This document shows, piece after piece, positions 1-9,590 of a stretch of DNA of 41,303 nt. Each line of letters starts with the position of its first letter. Position 1 is the first letter of the stretch. The translations under genes and the position numbers were made by a program. The stretch is from Deltaproteobacteria bacterium (lineage in GTDB: Bacteria; Desulfobacterota; Binatia; UBA12015): assembly GCA_029262355.1 (NCBI GenBank), contig JAJCZO010000417.1, positions 1 to 41,303 of the forward strand. Direction: 5' to 3'. Under the pieces are notes generated by a model. The model was not told the origin of the DNA. It saw only the letters and a list, made by a program, of their open reading frames with translations, and made no database searches.

Positions 1-1
1 C

Positions 2-433
2 CCCTTCTACGGCGTCTACGACTGGACGAACGAGTACGACACCTGGGCGCAGCCCGGCCTCGAGCGCGTGCTCGAGCGGGCGATCATGAAGAAAACGCAC
101 GCCGAAGACCCCGAGGCCTTCCGGCAAGCGTCTCCGATGCATCGCGTGCGCGCCGACGCGCCGCCGTTTTTCGTGATTCATGGAACCCACGACAGCCTGG
201 CCCCCGTCGAGGAGGCCCGCCATTTCGTGAAGGTCTTGCGCGACGCCTCACGAGCACCCGTCGCGTACGCCGAGATTCCGGGCGCACAGCATGCGTTCGA
301 GATCTTCCACTCTCTGCGCTGCCGCTACACGGTGGAGGCCGTGGACCGCTTCTTGGCCCATGTCTATTCCAGCTACCTCATCGCGCGCGGGGCCGGCGCG
401 GAGCACGTAGCTCCGGGAGCCGCCGTCCAGTAG
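2..433 (+). CDS. alpha/beta hydrolase (esterase/lipase-like), C-terminal part only
   Basis: The reading frame is open from the left edge of the window, so only the last 143 residues are visible and the start lies outside. The fragment has the typical end of an alpha/beta hydrolase: a strand followed by G-T-H-D (likely catalytic Asp) in 'FFVIHGTHDSLAPVEEA', then a conserved His in 'IPGAQHAFE' about 45 residues later, which would complete a Ser-Asp-His triad whose Ser is upstream of the window. This layout is normal for the acetyl-esterase/hormone-sensitive-lipase group, which hydrolyses carboxyl esters; the substrate cannot be read from this part. It converges on the next gene with 78 bp between stop codons. 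Confidence 0.8.
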   Translation, partial: PFYGVYDWTNEYDTWAQPGLERVLERAIMKKTHAEDPEAFRQASPMHRVRADAPPFFVIHGTHDSLAPVEEARHFVKVLRDASRAPVAYAEIPGAQHAFEIFHSLRCRYTVEAVDRFLAHVYSSYLIARGAGAEHVAPGAAVQ

Positions 434-455
434 TGGCCCCGAGCCCATGGCCACT
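432..455. terminator. possible hairpin between convergent genes
   Basis: AGTGGCC (432-438) and GGCCACT (449-455) form a perfect 7-bp inverted repeat with a 10-nt loop. It overlaps the hydrolase stop codon and lies between two converging genes. There is no T-run, so a role as a bidirectional terminator is only suggested by position. Confidence 0.3.
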
Positions 456-511
456 CAGGTCGCGACTCGAACGTCGCGCCGAGGACGAAGGCCGACTCCC
501 CGCGTCGCCGT

Positions 512-3500
512 CTAGGGCAGCTTGGCCTTGAAGATCAGGCCTTCGTTCTTCTGGCTCAGCGTGAACTCAGAGCTGAAGCAAGTAGGCGTCGCGTCGTTCA
601 CCAACTGAACCGTCACACGCGGGTCCTGGTCGAAGAACTCTCCTGCTCCCACGGGGACCGGCATGGGAATGTTGGCTCCCTTGGCGATGACGATCGCCTT
701 GCTCTTGGCGATCGCGCCGGTCTGCAGTTTCACCTTCAACGCCCCATCGGAGCTCTTGGCCGAGTCCTTGTAGAAGAAGCCCTTGGGAGCCTTCTCCGTC
801 CACAACGCACCCGGCGCGACCGACAGACTGGCGACCAATGTGTCCGTCGCTCCCGTAGAGTCGTATACACACAACGAATAGGTCGTCGTCGTATCCGGAC
901 TGCCGAGGTCCGCCTGGAGAACCTCCGGCCCCTTGAGCCACTTCCACTTGAGAAGATCCTTGTCGTCGTTCGCGTTGTCCTTCACCAACAGCGTCGCCTT
1001 GCTCGGGTTCGAGCAGGCCGCCGGGGTCGGGGCGCAGGCCGCGGTGCTGCAGACGCAACTCAGGCTGCACGTGCCGGGGCACGCCGCATCGTCGGTGCCG
1101 TCGCAGATCTCCGTACCGTTGGCGATGTTGTCTCCGCAGGTCTGCGTGGCACCGCAACCCGGCAGGCATTCTCCGTCGCCACCGTCGTTGGTGCCGTCGT
1201 CACAAACCTCGGTGCCGTTCGCCACGGCGTCGCCGCAGCTCTGGAAACCGCCGCAACCGGGTAGGCATTCGCCTTCGCCGCCGTCGTTTACGCCGTCGTC
1301 GCAGACTTCGGCCCCTTCGACGATCGTGTTACCGCAAATCGTCGTCACCGGATCGCAGACGTCACCGATGTCGTCGCCGTCACTGTCCTCCTGCAGCGGG
1401 TTCGCAGCCGCCGGGCAGTTGTCGTCTCCGTCGAGGACCGCATCCTCGTCCCGGTCGATTCCGATGCGCACACCGGAGCCCGGAGGGACGCAGGTGTACG
1501 TCAACTCCTGGCCGGGGGTGCTGGCCAACGCGCGCAGCGCCACGTCGCTCAAGGCCGGCTCGCTCGCCCTGTCCGTCGTAAAGGTCCCGCCGCCATTGAG
1601 GACGGCACCGCGTGCCTCACCCGCGATGGTCCCCTTCACCACGAGGTCGCACTCGGTGACCACGCCACCAAGGATCTGCGAGGTGAACGACGTATTCGCG
1701 CGCTGAATGAGGAGATCGATACGCGGGCCGACCACGACGGAGTTGGTGTTGTCGAGCGTGACCTGCTGCCCAACGACAGGAGCCAGGTCCGTATCGAATG
1801 CGAGCATGAACTGCTCCATCTGCGCCCGCTTCACATCACCGCCGGCCGGGCCGTCGAAGCCGACACCGCCGCTGTTGTTGAACACCGTGGCCTGGAAGAA
1901 CCGGAAGATCGTGTCAATGCTGCCGTCGTGCAAGAAACCGAATCCGCGGATCTGGTCACCCTTGGGAGCGTTGTCCCCCGCGTTGAGGAACGGAACCGCC
2001 GGCATGCCGAACATGCCGACCTTTTGATACAGGTTGCGCAGGTGCGCGATCTTGATGATCTGCTCCTCGTTCTCGAAACTCGCGTCGCCGTTCGTACCGA
2101 AAAAACCTTGTGCAGGGTCGAGCGTATGACACCCGTCGCAAGTGAAACCGAGGCCAGGCAAGAACGTCACACCGTCGGCAAGTCGAGTGCCGAGGTAAAA
2201 GTCGCTTCCGCCCTGCTGGGCCGGCGTGAGCACGCCGTCGAGGGCGCGCACCGGGTTCGGGGGTAGGGTCAGCGTCAATGCGAAGTCCGTGAACTTCATC
2301 ATGTCGACGGTGGAGATCGGGGTGGCCCGACCGACGAGACCCTCGAACGCGACGATGAAGTTGTCGAACGAGAGCGCTTCCCCCAGCCCCACTCCGAAGA
2401 AGCCGTTGGACCGATCGCCACGCCAATGCATCGGGCCGCTATTCGAGAGCCCCCGCAACGTCTGCGTCGTCATGGGCCCCTTCATTGGATGGAATTCGTT
2501 GACGCTGGCACCGCCGTTCACCGAGCCTCCGGCGCCGATGGCGAGCTTGATCGCCATCGGATTGGACGAAACGTCGTCGTCGGGGTTCCCGAGATCCCAC
2601 GCAAGTTGGTCCATATCGCCGAAGATGTGACAACTCGCGCACGACGCCTCGCCATTGGCCGACGTGGCGACGGCATCGTAGAGGACGGGCCGGCCATCGA
2701 CGACGACGGCCGGCTCCGGGTTGTGAAGAGGCGTATGGTCGACTTCCGCCCCCGTTCCGAGGTCGATGACGGAAACACCGTTGTCGAAGCGGGTGAGCAC
2801 GTAGAGGCGGTTGTTCACTTCGTCGAGCGCCAGCCCCGATGGGCCACCACCGCTCACCGGAATGTAGGCCGCGCTCGTGAGCGTCGGATCGAACGCGTCG
2901 CTCTCGAGTGTCGTCGGATCGAACACGCCGACGCGGCTCGAGCCGAACGCCGCGACGTACAGCGCCGCGCCCGTGCTGTCGATCACGACGTCGAGAGGCG
3001 TCGCGAGACTATGAAGAATCGTATTCGGATCGAAGCCGACGTCGTTGGCCAGTTTCGAGTAGTCGATGTGCTTGTTCAAGTGGCGCGGCTTGACGCTCGC
3101 GCCGGTCACGTCGGTGACGTTGGGATTGTCGATCACCGTGACCCGCGCCTCGGCGAGGTGCCCCTGCACGGTGCTGCCGCCGAAGACTCCGGGGCCTTCG
3201 AAGCGCGTCTCGTTGCGAGACTCGGTGTTCGTCACGAAGAGGTCTCCCGTGACCGGATGAACGACCATGTTGAACAACGTCGTGCCGACCTTCGCGTGCA
3301 CGGCGAGCTGCGACAACGTGTTCGCGTTGAGCGCGAACACGTCCTCGTCGGGCAGGTTGAAGCGAACGCCGTTGTTCCAATTTCGTCCGAGCTCGTCCTC
3401 CCACTTTCCGGTCGCATCGTTGAACTTCACGATGAGGCCAACCTCCGGTGCGCCCACGAGGTCGTTGTCCGTACTCGGCCCCGGGTTTCCTCCCGGCAAT

Positions 3501-4261
3501 AACCCCCCGCCGAGACCGCCCGGCGACGTGATGCCGTCGCCCGAGCAGCTACCGGCGCCAGCGAATCCGTTGCAGACGGTGCCCTCGTTCACCGATGCTG
3601 TCTGGTTGCCGGTGTTGAAGCCGGCCACGTACACCGTATTGCCGTCATTGCTCACGGCCAGGGCGCGGGGCGTGTCCGCGAAGAAACTCACGATCTCGAC
3701 CGGGACGCCGCCGACCGCGGCTCCGAGACTCGCCGAATCGAACACCCAGACGTCGGCGCGACCGATCCCCGCGGTCGTGAGCTGGGGGTCGCCGCTGCCG
3801 GTTACCCCCGAGATCGAAGCATCCGTGCGATGCTGGCCGCGGTGGGCGGTGGAGATGAAGGCACGGGCGCCGCCCGCGCCGGCAAACACGATGTCGCGGG
3901 GCTCGTCGCCTACGAGGAGGGTGCGGATGACTCGCGGCGGGCTCGACGTGACGTCGACGATCGAGACGCTATCCGAGAGGTGGTTCACCACCCAGACCTC
4001 ACTGTTGTTGCGCGCCGCCACTGCGACGGGCTCCATGCCCACCGGCACCGAGGCCGCATGCGTGATGCCCGCCCCACTGACGTCGAAGATCTCGAGGCGG
4101 TTGTCGGGGGTGTTGACGGCGAACAGCCTCGCCCCATCCGGGCTCTGTACCAGCGGTCGAACGTGTCCGGACTCGAAGTTGACGAAGCTCGGCTGAGCGA
4201 CGGCCATCCCGGCGAATCCGAGGCCAAATGCGACGGTAAGAACCAGCGAATGTGCACGCAT
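512..4261 (-). CDS. secreted beta-propeller / di-haem cytochrome protein with cysteine-rich repeats
   Basis: A 1249-residue exported mosaic protein. The ATG at 4261 is chosen because it is followed by a clear signal peptide (about residues 1-23, ending A-V-A-Q) and preceded by AAGGGGAG. Residues about 25-530 read as YVTN-type beta-propeller blades. Two haem c motifs follow, CASCH (541-545) and CDGCH (708-712), with a 'HWRGDR' segment between them as in di-haem cytochrome c peroxidase/MauG-like proteins. Thrombospondin type 3-like Asp repeats occur at about 933-971, three Myxo-disulfide-type repeats ('CGDxxxNGTEVCDDG') at about 976-1073, and a C-terminal domain at about 1085-1249 that resembles domains in two other proteins of this window. 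It is probably periplasmic or on the cell surface and may do redox chemistry. The substrate is unknown. It is divergent from the gene at 4580. Confidence 0.85.
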   Translation of the reverse strand: MRAHSLVLTVAFGLGFAGMAVAQPSFVNFESGHVRPLVQSPDGARLFAVNTPDNRLEIFDVSGAGITHAASVPVGMEPVAVAARNNSEVWVVNHLSDSVSIVDVTSSPPRVIRTLLVGDEPRDIVFAGAGGARAFISTAHRGQHRTDASISGVTGSGDPQLTTAGIGRADVWVFDSASLGAAVGGVPVEIVSFFADTPRALAVSNDGNTVYVAGFNTGNQTASVNEGTVCNGFAGAGSCSGDGITSPGGLGGGLLPGGNPGPSTDNDLVGAPEVGLIVKFNDATGKWEDELGRNWNNGVRFNLPDEDVFALNANTLSQLAVHAKVGTTLFNMVVHPVTGDLFVTNTESRNETRFEGPGVFGGSTVQGHLAEARVTVIDNPNVTDVTGASVKPRHLNKHIDYSKLANDVGFDPNTILHSLATPLDVVIDSTGAALYVAAFGSSRVGVFDPTTLESDAFDPTLTSAAYIPVSGGGPSGLALDEVNNRLYVLTRFDNGVSVIDLGTGAEVDHTPLHNPEPAVVVDGRPVLYDAVATSANGEASCASCHIFGDMDQLAWDLGNPDDDVSSNPMAIKLAIGAGGSVNGGASVNEFHPMKGPMTTQTLRGLSNSGPMHWRGDRSNGFFGVGLGEALSFDNFIVAFEGLVGRATPISTVDMMKFTDFALTLTLPPNPVRALDGVLTPAQQGGSDFYLGTRLADGVTFLPGLGFTCDGCHTLDPAQGFFGTNGDASFENEEQIIKIAHLRNLYQKVGMFGMPAVPFLNAGDNAPKGDQIRGFGFLHDGSIDTIFRFFQATVFNNSGGVGFDGPAGGDVKRAQMEQFMLAFDTDLAPVVGQQVTLDNTNSVVVGPRIDLLIQRANTSFTSQILGGVVTECDLVVKGTIAGEARGAVLNGGGTFTTDRASEPALSDVALRALASTPGQELTYTCVPPGSGVRIGIDRDEDAVLDGDDNCPAAANPLQEDSDGDDIGDVCDPVTTICGNTIVEGAEVCDDGVNDGGEGECLPGCGGFQSCGDAVANGTEVCDDGTNDGGDGECLPGCGATQTCGDNIANGTEICDGTDDAACPGTCSLSCVCSTAACAPTPAACSNPSKATLLVKDNANDDKDLLKWKWLKGPEVLQADLGSPDTTTTYSLCVYDSTGATDTLVASLSVAPGALWTEKAPKGFFYKDSAKSSDGALKVKLQTGAIAKSKAIVIAKGANIPMPVPVGAGEFFDQDPRVTVQLVNDATPTCFSSEFTLSQKNEGLIFKAKLP

Positions 4262-4579
4262 CGAGTGACTCCCCTTGGTTGCGCGTGGGTTTTTCTGCCG
4301 CGCACCCGGCGGTCCGGCGCGAGCAGTTTCCAAGACTTTGCCTCATGGGGGCATGCTTGGGCAACCTGAGCTTTCGAGCGCGGGTGCCTGGCCGCCGAAA
4401 ACCGGACCTCACTCCGGATGCTGCCCCCCGGTGGCCGGGGCAAAGGGAATCTTGAAGGGCGCAGCGCTCGCAAGCCGAGTGCGCCTCGACGCCTCCTTGG
4501 GAGGCTCCGGGATTGCCCAGACGCTTCTGACCCAAAGGTCTTCTTGCCAGGCACGAGGAACCCATGGGAAACTTCTCGG
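4262..4579. other. divergent intergenic region, 318 bp
   Basis: This region separates two divergently transcribed genes for exported proteins and should hold both promoters. The AAGGGGAG ribosome-binding site of the minus-strand gene is just above 4261. I looked for c-di-GMP and cobalamin riboswitch cores on both strands and found none convincing. No coding region with sensible composition is visible. Confidence 0.5.
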
Positions 4580-6037
4580 ATGAAGAGCCCCGGATTCTCG
4601 CGCCCCCGCCTTCTGCCGGTCCTACTCGCGCTGGCAACGACCCTCTCGTCCTCCCCTGCACCGGCAATGGATCAGCCAATCCTCGGACGGCGCCTCGTCG
4701 TGCGAGATCCCGCGGCCCACGACCCCTCGCGCCGTAGCGTCGGCGTGACCGCACGTTCCGCCGGCTCCGCGACATTGCCCGGAGACCCGACGTCGCCCGG
4801 TGCCGGCGCTCTGGTGACCATCTCGCTCGCCGGCAACCTTGCGCAGGAAGAGAGCTTCTTTCTCGCCCAAGGCATCGCAACCAATGGGCAGCCCTTTTGG
4901 AAGGCGACGTCTCCGGCTGGCTTCCGGTACACGGATGCGCGCGGGCAACAGGGACCGGTCCGCTCACTGGTTTTGAAAAGGCCACCCAGCGGCAAGGTCA
5001 AGCTGACCGTGAAGCTCAGGGCCAAAAAGTACCCCCTCGGCCTGACCCCGCCCGATCCAGGCACGGATGCGATGGTCACGGTCGAGGTTTCAGGCGGAGA
5101 CAGGTACTGCGCGCGATTCGGCGCAGAGGGCGTCGTGAGAAATGCCGACGCGCGATTGTTCGGCGTGGCGAAACCCACCGCCATCGGATGCCCGGACGAA
5201 GGCGCTCGGGGCGAGATCCTCGCACTGAGCTACAACGTTGCCGGTCTTCCGCAGGGACTCTCTGGCTCCGATCCGGAGGTCAACACGCCAATCATCGGCC
5301 CCCGACTGAACGGATACGACTTGGTTCTCCTGCAGGAGACGTGGCTCACGCCGAGTCCGAACCCACTCGCGCCGTTGCGCACCTACCACGAGATCCTCGA
5401 GGCGGCTTCCGAGCATCCTTTCCAATCGGTGTCCTTGCCGGCGCCACTCGGCTCCGATCCAACACGACCATCGGCGCTCTTGGCCGATGGTCTGAATCGC
5501 TTTTCGCGCTTTCCCTTCCAACCGGTGAATCGGGTTCGTTGGTCGGACTGCCACGCGTCCTCCGCCGACTGCCTTGCGCAGAAGGGGTTCAGCTACACCC
5601 GCACGACGCTGGCCCCGGGCGTCGAAGTCGACGTCTACAATCTCCACATGGAAGCGGGCGGCGACCCCGAAGACGAAGCGATCCGCGACGCAGGCGTCAC
5701 ACAGCTCGTCGAAGCGATGACGACGTTCTCTGCCGGCCGGGCGATCATCGTCGGGGGAGACTTCAATCTGCATCTCGAAGATGAGCCGGACGCCACCCAA
5801 TACGAACGCCTACTCGACCAGGCGGGACTCACCGACGTGTGTGCTGCCCTCGCCTGCGCGAACCCGAACCGGATCGACAAGTTCGCTTTTCGGAGCGACG
5901 CAGACGTGTCGCTCACGCCAGTCTCCTGGAACTTCGAAAATAACGTGTTCAAGCGCGACGACGGCGAGCCCTTGAGCGACCACGATGCACTCGCGGTGCG
6001 ATTTCAATGGGAGCGATCGGGTTCGGGCAGCCCCTGA
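4580..6037 (+). CDS. exported endonuclease/exonuclease/phosphatase-family protein
   Basis: A 485-residue protein whose start at 4580 gives a signal peptide (about residues 1-29, ending A-P-A-M). An in-frame upstream extension exists but has no signal-like start. Residues about 34-205 form a domain that resembles parts of the proteins at 512-4261 and 14334-15998. Residues about 212-478 are the endonuclease/exonuclease/phosphatase (DNase I-like) fold: 'LSYN' near 217, LQE with E253 (metal ligand), NLHME around 354-358, GGDFN at 392-396 and SDH at 466-468. This family cleaves phosphodiester bonds in nucleic acids, sphingomyelin or inositol phosphates. An exported member is most like secreted nucleases or sphingomyelinase C, but the substrate is not decided by the sequence. 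Confidence 0.85.
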   Translation: MKSPGFSRPRLLPVLLALATTLSSSPAPAMDQPILGRRLVVRDPAAHDPSRRSVGVTARSAGSATLPGDPTSPGAGALVTISLAGNLAQEESFFLAQGIATNGQPFWKATSPAGFRYTDARGQQGPVRSLVLKRPPSGKVKLTVKLRAKKYPLGLTPPDPGTDAMVTVEVSGGDRYCARFGAEGVVRNADARLFGVAKPTAIGCPDEGARGEILALSYNVAGLPQGLSGSDPEVNTPIIGPRLNGYDLVLLQETWLTPSPNPLAPLRTYHEILEAASEHPFQSVSLPAPLGSDPTRPSALLADGLNRFSRFPFQPVNRVRWSDCHASSADCLAQKGFSYTRTTLAPGVEVDVYNLHMEAGGDPEDEAIRDAGVTQLVEAMTTFSAGRAIIVGGDFNLHLEDEPDATQYERLLDQAGLTDVCAALACANPNRIDKFAFRSDADVSLTPVSWNFENNVFKRDDGEPLSDHDALAVRFQWERSGSGSP

Positions 6038-6282
6038 CTTAGAGGCCCTATTCGCCTCGGTCGCGAACCGAATCTTCCATCCCGAGGTGTAACTCCTCGA
6101 GGAGCTTCGGAAGATCCGCGGTATCCGGGGCATTTCGAGTCGTCGCCCCGCACACACTCCGACGCTGGACGAATCGCAACGCACGACATCGCTCCCCGTC
6201 TGACACATTGTCAACCCGCAACCGAGGAGCCGCCCTTCCGCCGAGCGGCTACATCAAATAGATATTTGGTGGTTCTGTCGTC
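6038..6282. other. intergenic region with small inverted repeats
   Basis: No coding sequence is evident. CTCCTCGAGGAG (6093-6104) is a 12-bp palindrome, enclosed by the inverted repeat ATCTTCC (6072-6078) / GGAAGAT (6109-6115). A second inverted repeat, AGCCGC (6228-6233) / GCGGCT (6245-6250), lies just before an AT-rich stretch leading to the ATG at 6283. These could be a terminator of the upstream gene or operators for the downstream ATPase gene; neither is proven. Confidence 0.35.
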
Positions 6283-9200
6283 ATGTCCGCTCACCCGCAC
6301 GACGCCCCACCGAGGGGCTTTGACACTGCGCTGGCACGTCCGCCCGCCCCCGGTTTTCCCGTCTATGTCGGCAGAGAGGGCCTCCGAGAGCGTCTCGATA
6401 CCGCCCTCGGCTCGGCTCTTAGTGGCCGGGGCCATGTGCTCGTGCTCACCGGTGAGCCCGGAATCGGCAAGACCCGCACCGCCTTCCATCTCCTGGCGAG
6501 GGCCCGTGAAGCCGGCGCTGCCACGACCAGGGCGTACTGCGTGCAGGATGCGGGAGCCCCGCCGTTCTGGCCGTGGGCCGCGACCCTATCAGAAGCGCTC
6601 GAGTCGAAGCTGCTCTCGCGCACCGATCTACCCATTGCAGACCGGCGCGTCTTGGCCCAGGCGATTCCCGACCTGGCGCATCTCCTTTCCGAAGATGAGA
6701 CCACGCCGCCTCCCCTGCCAGCGGCCGCTTCTCGGTTCCGCTTGTTCGATTGCTTTCGGCGTGCGCTCGTTCAGGCCTGTAGCGAACGGCCCCTCGTCGT
6801 CTTGATCGATGACTTGCAGTGGACCGACCTCGGTTCGCTGAGCGTACTCCACGCTCTCGGCCCCAGACTGGCCGACATCCCGGTGATGGTGATCGCAACG
6901 GTCCGGGACTCGGAGGTGGAGGGGGACCGCGCGGACCTCATCTCACAGATCGGTCGCACGATCACCGCGCAGACGGAGTCCGTGAAGCCTCTGAACGAGT
7001 CGGAGGTCGGGCGGCTCGCGACCGCAACCATCGGCAGCCAGATCGACCTCGCCGCCGAGAAAACGCTCTTCGGCGCCTGCGGAGGCAATCCGTTCGTGTT
7101 GAACGAGGCGCTGAAGCTCTGGGTCGACGCATCCCCCTCCCATCGTGGCACCGAGGCGTTCCACCTCCCGGCTGGAATGCGAGCCATGCTCACGCGACAG
7201 CTCGACGCCGCTGGCCTCGAGTGCCGGCGCGTTCTGGCCGCGGCTTCGGTCATCGGCAGGGAGTTCGACCTCCCTCTGCTCTGCGCTGCGGCGCAGCTTG
7301 CGGAATCGGCCGTCCTCTCCCGGCTGGACCCCGCCCTGCGGGCCGGCTTGATTCGCGGGGTCCAAGCCCGGCGCCACACCTACACGTTCTCACACGATCT
7401 CGTTCGTGCTGCGCTGTATCAGGACCTCGGCGAATCCGAGCGAGCCGAGCTGCATACTTTCTGCGCCCGACACCTCGCCGCCTCCTCGACCCAATCCCAC
7501 CGGCTCGCGGAGGCGGCTCGTCACCATTATTGCGCCGGGCCGGCAGGAGATTGCCGACGAGCGGTCGACGTGTGCCGCGCCGCGGCCGCCGCCACGGCGG
7601 AGCATCTGGCCGACGAGGACGCGGCCGAGCACCTCACGCACGCACTCGAGCTCCTCGAGCATTGTGTGGGCCGCCCCCACGAGCGCAGTCAGCTCCTCAT
7701 CGAGCTCGGCCACGCGCTCTCGCGGGCTGGACGCTGGATGGAAGCCAGGGAGACCTACTTGCAGGCCACCGCCGAAGCTCGCCGCTGCGACGACGTCTCG
7801 TCTTTGTGCGAGGCGGCGCTTGGCATCGCGACGGAAGACGAGGTCGACCTACCCGACCCGGGCAGGGTCGCGGCTCTGCGAGAGGCCGCCGAGCTCGCGC
7901 CGAGCCAGACGGCCCTGCGTGCACGCGTTCTGGCTCGTTACGCATATTCGCTGTGGTTCCTCGATCCGGCGCTGGCCAAGACCGTTGCTCGAGAGGCAGT
8001 CGCCCTGTCACGCGAGATCGGCGACGACACGACACTCGCGTTCGTCTTGCGACTGTCCCATCGGGTTCTGCAGACCGGAGCAGACGACGTGCAAGAGCGC
8101 CGCGCCACGTCTCGAGAGCTCGTGCGCATCGCCGAATCCATGGAGGATCGGCTCACGGCCCTCGAGTACCGCACTCCGTGCCTGTGGGACGCGCTCGAGT
8201 TCGGCAACGCGCTCGAGCTTCGGGCGCAAGCACTCGCGATCGAGCACGAGGCCGCACGGCTCCAGCTCCCGTACGCCGACTGGCTCGCATCGATGTTTGG
8301 CGCGTCCGTCGCGCACCTCGAAGGGCGCTTCGACGTCGCCAGCAACAAGGCCGCCCACGCGCTCGAAGCGGCCCGTGGGCTCAACGAGGCCTTCGCCGGA
8401 GCAGCCTTCGGCGTTCAGATGTTCGGGATTCTCTTCGACAGTGGTCGGGTCGAGGAACTCCTCACGCAGTTCCGCACCGTCGCCGATCAACATCAGGCGC
8501 TGACCTGGCAGCTCGCGCTGCGACAACTCGAGGCGGTGACGGAGAACCATGCATCGAGTCGCCGCCTGCTCGATCGCATCGTCGGAGGCGAGTTCGCCGA
8601 GGTGCCGCAGAACGTGAACTACCTGTCGAACCTGGCCGGTCTCGCGGAGATCTGCATCGCGGTCGGTGACCCTTCCTCCGCGGAACCGATCCTCGAGCGG
8701 CTCGGTGTCTTCCACCAACACCACGTCGTCTACGCACCCGGGTGGATCCACCGCGGATCGGTCGCTCGTCTTCGCGGTGAGCTCGCCAGACTTCTGGGCC
8801 GTGCGGAGGATGCAGCGGCCTACTTCGAAGAAGGCGTGGAGCGAGATCGCGCCCTCGGAGCGTTGCCGTTCGTCGCACGAGGGCTCGCCGGGTGGGCGCG
8901 GGTGGCGAGCGACGACGAGGCGAGTGCACACCGCGAAGAGGCGCGGGAGATCAATGCCGCCCTCGAGATCTCAGCGCCGACATCGGGTGCGCCGAGGCCG
9001 TCGGCCCCCGCGACGGTCCGCGAAGAGCCCGACGCGGGCCGGCAGGTCCTCTTCCGCCACGAAGGAGACTATTGGTCCATCGGCAACGCGGAGCATCCCA
9101 GACGGCTGCGCTCGTCGAAGGGCCTCACGTATCTTGCGAAGCTGCTCCGTCGCCCTCGACATTCGATGCTCGCTCTCGAGCTGGCGGCGGGAGACGCGTC

Positions 9201-9582
9201 TCTCGCGCGCGACACCTCCGATGTGGGCTCCCTCGACGCCCGAGCCGCGCGAGACTATCGGTCGAGACTCGAGGCTCTCTCGTCCCAGCTCGCCGAGGCG
9301 CAGGACAGCGGCGACACTTCGCGGGCCTCCGCCGTGCAGGCCGAGATCGGCCTCGTGGCCGATGAACTCTCACGCGGGTTGGGCCTTGGGGGTCGGAAGC
9401 GCCCTCGAATGTCGCCGGCGGAGCGCGCCCGAGTCAACGTCACCAAGCGCATTCGCACCGCCATCGGCAAGATCGCCAATCAAGACGAGCGTCTAGGCCG
9501 GCACCTCGACAACTCCGTCCGCACCGGAACGGTCATCTCCTACGAGCCGGACCCCCATTCGAACATCGAGTGGGTCTTCTGA
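6283..9582 (+). CDS. large AAA ATPase with TPR-like repeats (MalT/STAND-type)
   Basis: A 1099-residue cytoplasmic protein. It opens with 'VGREGLRERL', followed by a Walker A motif GEPGIGKT (57-64) and a Walker B-like VVLIDDLQW (172-180), which is the predicted-ATPase/STAND layout seen in MalT- and LAL-type regulators. Residues about 330-910 are Ala/Leu/Arg-rich helical repeats of TPR type. The C-terminal about 180 residues match in style a domain often found at the end of actinobacterial and myxobacterial ATPases of this class ('SKGLTYLAKLL...', '...RARVNVTKRIR', 'GRHLDNSVRTG'). No N-terminal cyclase, kinase or LuxR-type helix-turn-helix is visible, so its output is unclear; the C-terminal domain is the best candidate for DNA or partner binding. 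It converges on the next gene with 8 bp between the stops. Confidence 0.8.
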   Translation: MSAHPHDAPPRGFDTALARPPAPGFPVYVGREGLRERLDTALGSALSGRGHVLVLTGEPGIGKTRTAFHLLARAREAGAATTRAYCVQDAGAPPFWPWAATLSEALESKLLSRTDLPIADRRVLAQAIPDLAHLLSEDETTPPPLPAAASRFRLFDCFRRALVQACSERPLVVLIDDLQWTDLGSLSVLHALGPRLADIPVMVIATVRDSEVEGDRADLISQIGRTITAQTESVKPLNESEVGRLATATIGSQIDLAAEKTLFGACGGNPFVLNEALKLWVDASPSHRGTEAFHLPAGMRAMLTRQLDAAGLECRRVLAAASVIGREFDLPLLCAAAQLAESAVLSRLDPALRAGLIRGVQARRHTYTFSHDLVRAALYQDLGESERAELHTFCARHLAASSTQSHRLAEAARHHYCAGPAGDCRRAVDVCRAAAAATAEHLADEDAAEHLTHALELLEHCVGRPHERSQLLIELGHALSRAGRWMEARETYLQATAEARRCDDVSSLCEAALGIATEDEVDLPDPGRVAALREAAELAPSQTALRARVLARYAYSLWFLDPALAKTVAREAVALSREIGDDTTLAFVLRLSHRVLQTGADDVQERRATSRELVRIAESMEDRLTALEYRTPCLWDALEFGNALELRAQALAIEHEAARLQLPYADWLASMFGASVAHLEGRFDVASNKAAHALEAARGLNEAFAGAAFGVQMFGILFDSGRVEELLTQFRTVADQHQALTWQLALRQLEAVTENHASSRRLLDRIVGGEFAEVPQNVNYLSNLAGLAEICIAVGDPSSAEPILERLGVFHQHHVVYAPGWIHRGSVARLRGELARLLGRAEDAAAYFEEGVERDRALGALPFVARGLAGWARVASDDEASAHREEAREINAALEISAPTSGAPRPSAPATVREEPDAGRQVLFRHEGDYWSIGNAEHPRRLRSSKGLTYLAKLLRRPRHSMLALELAAGDASLARDTSDVGSLDARAARDYRSRLEALSSQLAEAQDSGDTSRASAVQAEIGLVADELSRGLGLGGRKRPRMSPAERARVNVTKRIRTAIGKIANQDERLGRHLDNSVRTGTVISYEPDPHSNIEWVF

Positions 9583-9590
9583 CCAACCCC

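Noticed and set aside
4262..4579. Possible riboswitch in the long divergent leader
   Set aside because: G-rich and CAAAG-like stretches were noted, but neither the c-di-GMP nor the cobalamin core could be assembled on either strand.
6819..8669. 616-codon plus-strand frame
   Set aside because: It lies in another frame within the AAA-TPR gene and is almost wholly Arg/Pro/Gly/Ala; no family match.
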